Of a stretch of 50,723 nucleotides of DNA, positions 49,024-50,723 are shown piece after piece. This DNA comes from a virus. Location: IMG/VR virus record IMGVR_UViG_3300032249_001122, positions 1 to 50,723 of that record. One strand, 5' to 3'. Position numbers and translations under genes: made by a program. The stretch's first letter is position 1; each line of letters begins with the position of its first letter. The notes beneath the pieces are model-generated. The model was not told the DNA's origin. It was given only the letters and a program-made list of their open reading frames with translations, and did no database searches.

Positions 49024-49098
49024 TGGTAGCCCCTGATGGTACCGATCCACCGGTCTTCTCCGTGTAAAAGAGTTGCTTTCCCATTAAGCTAAGGGGCC
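49024..49098 (-). tRNA. tRNA-Val(TAC)-like, non-canonical T-loop
   Basis: Seven-pair acceptor (GGCCCCT/AGGGGCT), T8-A9, D-stem GCTT/AAGC with GGG in the loop, anticodon loop TTTACAC (anticodon TAC), T-stem GGTGG/CCATC, A73 and encoded CCA. The T-loop is ATCGGTA instead of TTCRANN. The anticodon stem has only four pairs, so the anticodon call is moderate. Its first 10 bases contain the stop of the gene upstream. Confidence 0.75.
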
Positions 49099-49388
49099 TT
49101 ATTCTTCTGTATGCTGTTTATCTTTTTCCGAAGGCGCATGTGTCTTCGATGCAGATTTGCGAATCCTTCGATCTGGGCGGTTGTTTTCCACAGCTTGTTT
49201 CCTGCGAAGAATGCGACGCCTAGAGTTACGAGCATTCCTACAAGCAGAAAGAATCCGTTGAGTCCTAGAGCGGAAAAGATTACACCCAGTAACGCAACAC
49301 ATGAAACTAATGTGACAATCTCTATCGCGAGAATGATCCGCAATCGTTTGATTACACGGCGCGGCGTCGTTAACGGCATAGAGGACAT
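49089..49388 (-). CDS. Two-span inner-membrane protein
   Basis: The family is not recognised. The 99-residue protein has a basic start (TTPRRVIKRLRI), two hydrophobic helices (residues about 17-38, ILAIEIVTLVSCVALLGVIF, and about 43-64, NGFFLLVGMLVTLGVAFFAG) and a basic helical tail (HRRHMRLRKKINSIQ). Size and two spans are compatible with a class II holin, but many other small membrane proteins look alike. AGGA lies 8 bases before the ATG. The stop TAG is positions 8-10 of the tRNA-Val gene, an unusual protein/tRNA overlap. Confidence 0.65.
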   Translation of the reverse strand: MSSMPLTTPRRVIKRLRIILAIEIVTLVSCVALLGVIFSALGLNGFFLLVGMLVTLGVAFFAGNKLWKTTAQIEGFANLHRRHMRLRKKINSIQKNKAP

Positions 49389-49405
49389 CCTAGTTTCCTG
49401 TCCCC

Positions 49406-49413
49406 TATTTAGT
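49406..49413 (-). promoter_or_regulatory. Late promoter-like box ACTAAATA
   Basis: The minus strand reads ACTAAATA, 18 bases before the two-span membrane gene and 3 bases after the CCA of the upstream tRNA-like gene. Confidence 0.5.
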
Positions 49414-49415
49414 GA

Positions 49416-49505
49416 TGGCGGAAAGCGGAGGGCACGATCCCCAACCCTTATTTCATGGTCCGTTCATTTAGCAAACGGCGCCAGACCCCGTCTGGTTCGC
49501 TTTCC
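49416..49505 (-). tRNA. Class II tRNA-like gene, probably tRNA-Ser, non-canonical
   Basis: 90 bases, perfect acceptor GGAAAGC/GCTTTCC, G73 and encoded CCA, D-hairpin CCAG/CTGG with a G-rich loop, long variable region: the size and G73 fit tRNA-Ser. The anticodon stem CCGTT/AACGG encloses nine bases TGCTAAATG, holding GCT (Ser); closing a T-G pair would instead give TAA with C33. The T-loop reads ATCGTGC. Identity is therefore tentative. Confidence 0.6.
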
Positions 49506-49512
49506 ATGAATC

Positions 49513-49586
49513 TGGTAGTCCCTGAAGGTTACGCTCCTTCGACTTTTGCATGTCGAGCAAATGTATTCCTATTATACTAAGGGACT
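49513..49586 (-). tRNA. tRNA-like gene with perfect stems but odd anticodon and T-loops
   Basis: AGTCCCT/AGGGACT acceptor, T8-A9, D-stem GTAT/ATAC with GG in the loop, anticodon stem TTTGC/GCAAA, T-stem GAAGG/CCTTC, A73 and encoded CCA. All stems pair fully. The anticodon loop is TCGACAT (GAC, Val, but C33 instead of T33) and the T-loop AGCGTAA. The plus strand would give GTC with T33, but the spacing of arms and the CCA fit only the minus strand. Confidence 0.6.
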
Positions 49587-49666
49587 AAATTGTTGCCCTA
49601 CGGAAGAACTAAGATTCCGCTTCACCATTCATCCGGGACCAGACTAGCCCTACACGGGCACGGCTG

Positions 49667-49921
49667 CTATGCGGCCGCCAGAGCAATCGTGAACAATACC
49701 GAAACGACTGCGAATCCTCCAAGGATCATATTGCGCCAGGTCGTGAGTGCTTCCACTCGCTTCTCAAGTTCACCAATACGCTTTTCGAGTTCTGCCATGT
49801 CCGCTTGTCGAACGACTTCCTTCTGCGCATCCTTTATTTCCTTGAAATCCTCCGAGAGGTTTTCGAGTTTAACTATGACTCGCGCCATATCAATCGTTGT
49901 TTCTTGAACTATTTCCTGCAT
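49667..49921 (-). CDS. Coiled-coil protein with C-terminal membrane anchor (XhlA-like)
   Basis: This 84-residue protein has residues 1-60 as a heptad coiled coil (VIVKLENLSEDFKEIKDAQK; MAELEKRIGELEKRVEALTT), then W, R and a membrane helix (ILGGFAVVSVLFTIALAAA) at the very end. This is the plan of XhlA/hemolysin-type accessory proteins that work with holins in host lysis; the role is inferred. GGGAG precedes the ATG by 8 bases and a GCTAAATA late box lies at 49952-49959. The 81 bases between its end and the next tRNA hold no gene that I can support. Confidence 0.65.
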   Translation of the reverse strand: MQEIVQETTIDMARVIVKLENLSEDFKEIKDAQKEVVRQADMAELEKRIGELEKRVEALTTWRNMILGGFAVVSVLFTIALAAA

Positions 49922-49951
49922 TTCCGTAACTCCCGCGTTGTTATTACGGGA

Positions 49952-49959
49952 TATTTAGC
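49952..49959 (-). promoter_or_regulatory. Late promoter-like box GCTAAATA
   Basis: The minus strand reads GCTAAATA, 31 bases before the ATG at 49921 and 8 bases after the stop of the GroES-like gene. Confidence 0.5.
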
Positions 49960-49966
49960 CTACGCG

Positions 49967-50245
49967 CTATGCAAGGATTCCGATGATGTCGGCTTCGCGC
50001 ACGATCACATTGTCCTTGTGACCATAATCCATCCACTTCGCGAACATGATGCGCTGGCCTTTCTCAATGGCCATGGGAATGAGTTCGCCGTGATCGGTAA
50101 TGCGACCTGGACCTACGATGACCACAGTGCCTTCGCGAGGCTTTTCTTGCGACTCATTGGGTAGAAGAATGCCACCCTTGGTCTTTGTGACCGACTCGTC
50201 ACGCTTCACAATTACTCTGTCACCAAGCGGAATCAATGTAGCCAT
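49967..50245 (-). CDS. GroES-like co-chaperonin 1
   Basis: This 92-residue protein has the GroES fold in order: IPLGDRVIVKRDESVTKTKG, the mobile loop with GGILLPNES (residues about 24-32), EGTVVIVGPGRITDHGELIP, IEKGQRIMFAKWMDYGHKDN and the closing VIVREADIIGIL. Length and pattern match bacterial GroES more than T4 gp31. It would cap host GroEL to fold capsid protein. The ATG at 50245 has AGGAATAAG upstream and follows the second GroES-like gene by 7 bases. Confidence 0.93.
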   Translation of the reverse strand: MATLIPLGDRVIVKRDESVTKTKGGILLPNESQEKPREGTVVIVGPGRITDHGELIPMAIEKGQRIMFAKWMDYGHKDNVIVREADIIGILA

Positions 50246-50252
50246 GTTATTC

Positions 50253-50615
50253 TTATTCCTTTTCATCTAGAATGCCAAGAATCTCTGTATCGATATCCTG
50301 GACGAGGGTGAACCAATTTTCTGCGGAATTGTCGAACTTTACATCTGCGCCGGACAGGCCTTTATCTGAGACCTCACCCGGAAGCATTGCCGGCATGAGA
50401 TACTTCTTCAGGATCACGCGATCACCTGGCTTGATTTCGGGCGGAACTCTTTTTCCGTTCTTGATCTTGCCGGGTCCGACTGCGACCACTGTGCCTGTAA
50501 TAGGTAGTCGTCCTTCATGAAACATGTCGGGCAACAGAACATTGCCGGAAGTTTTTTCAGGCGTAGGATCACGAAGGATCACTGCACGATTCTTGATGGG
50601 TCTGGGATACTTCAT
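50253..50615 (-). CDS. GroES-like co-chaperonin 2, divergent
   Basis: This 120-residue protein keeps the GroES framework: PIKNRAVILRDPTPEKTSGN, VLLPDMFHEGRLPITGTVVA, VGPGKIKNGKRVPPEIKPGD and RVILKKYLMP, ending DIDTEILGIL. Compared with copy 1 it carries an insertion between the last strands (AMLPGEVSDKGLSGADVKFD). Two tandem copies could form mixed rings or serve different clients. The ATG at 50615 is preceded by GGAG; the longer frame to 50675 would run into the tRNA-Gln gene. Confidence 0.85.
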   Translation of the reverse strand: MKYPRPIKNRAVILRDPTPEKTSGNVLLPDMFHEGRLPITGTVVAVGPGKIKNGKRVPPEIKPGDRVILKKYLMPAMLPGEVSDKGLSGADVKFDNSAENWFTLVQDIDTEILGILDEKE

Positions 50616-50646
50616 GCTTTCGTCAACTCCATAGAGAAAAAAGAAA

Positions 50647-50720
50647 TGGTTGGGAGCCATGGATTCGAACCACAACTATTCGGGTCAGAGCCGAGTGTCC
50701 TGCCGTTAGACGAGCCCCCA
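50647..50720 (-). tRNA. tRNA-Gln(CTG)
   Basis: T1-A72 start pair typical of tRNA-Gln, acceptor TGGGGGC with GCTCCCA, D-stem GTC/GAC with GG in the loop, anticodon loop CTCTGAC (anticodon CTG), T-arm TGTGG/CCATG with a normal TTCGAAT loop, A73 and encoded CCA. Unlike the three tRNA-like genes near 49 kb it is canonical. Confidence 0.88.
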
Positions 50721-50723
50721 TTA

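Noticed and set aside
49590-49660. Possible fourth tRNA in the gap before the tRNA at 49513-49586
   Set aside because: TGCCC/GGGCA ends and a GGG/CCC D-like hairpin are present, but no anticodon stem, no normal T-arm and no CCA could be fitted.

Overview
The window is a slice of a large T4-superfamily myovirus genome. The order and identity of its genes (gp48, gp53, a gp27-like hub, gp5, gp25, gp6, gp7, gp8 on one strand; gp4, a gp54/gp19-type tube protein, gp26, gp51 and a tape measure on the other; then gp32-gp59-gp33) match the T4 core. The host is probably an alphaproteobacterium, possibly of the Rhizobiales. This is inferred from a circularly permuted two-piece tmRNA of the alphaproteobacterial type, an Omp25/OmpA-like beta-barrel gene and a SleB-type wall hydrolase; no database was searched.

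Layout. Positions 1-14136 (mostly minus) hold adhesion genes: a partial plus-strand fibre meeting a minus-strand fibre head-on at about 600, two long repeat fibres, a small beta-sandwich protein, three glycine-rich adhesins and an accessory structural protein. Positions 14170-32231 (minus) hold the baseplate, from a DUF4815-type protein back through gp8, gp7, gp6, gp25, the PAAR/gp5 spike, the hub, gp53 and gp48. Positions 32279-37179 (plus) hold head completion, tail tube, the gp26/gp51 chaperone pair joined by a probable -1 frameshift, and a tape measure carrying an M15 peptidase domain. Positions 37228-41326 (minus) hold gp32, the gp59 helicase loader, the gp33 late co-activator, a secreted SleB hydrolase, a small membrane protein and an outer-membrane barrel. 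A permuted tmRNA lies at 41411-41702. Positions 41748-50720 hold accessory genes: PD-(D/E)XK exonuclease, HxGH nucleotidyltransferase, an ADP-ribosyltransferase-like protein with a capsid-targeting-like N-terminus, PhoH, an H1-like basic protein, an HExxH metallopeptidase, small membrane proteins, two tandem GroES-like proteins and four tRNA or tRNA-like genes.

Regulation. Eleven late-promoter-like boxes (NNTAAATA, T4 consensus TATAAATA) lie 20-50 bases upstream of structural and accessory genes; the one before the tmRNA matches the T4 box exactly. This fits the gp33 homologue encoded here. Host-type promoters (TTGACA/TTGACT-N17-TATCAT) precede the H1-like gene and a conserved unknown gene that may be leaderless. 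Hairpin terminators close several minus-strand genes and support a 28-residue ORF.

Most notable: the permuted tmRNA with an apparently unusual tag (ANDNVPMDYALAA); non-canonical T-loops in this tmRNA and three neighbouring tRNAs; the gp26/gp51 slippery heptamer; the move of peptidoglycan-degrading activity from gp5 to the tape measure; a shared GxGY repeat module spread through four baseplate proteins; nested sugar-binding-like domains in gp7; and the head-on fibre junction.
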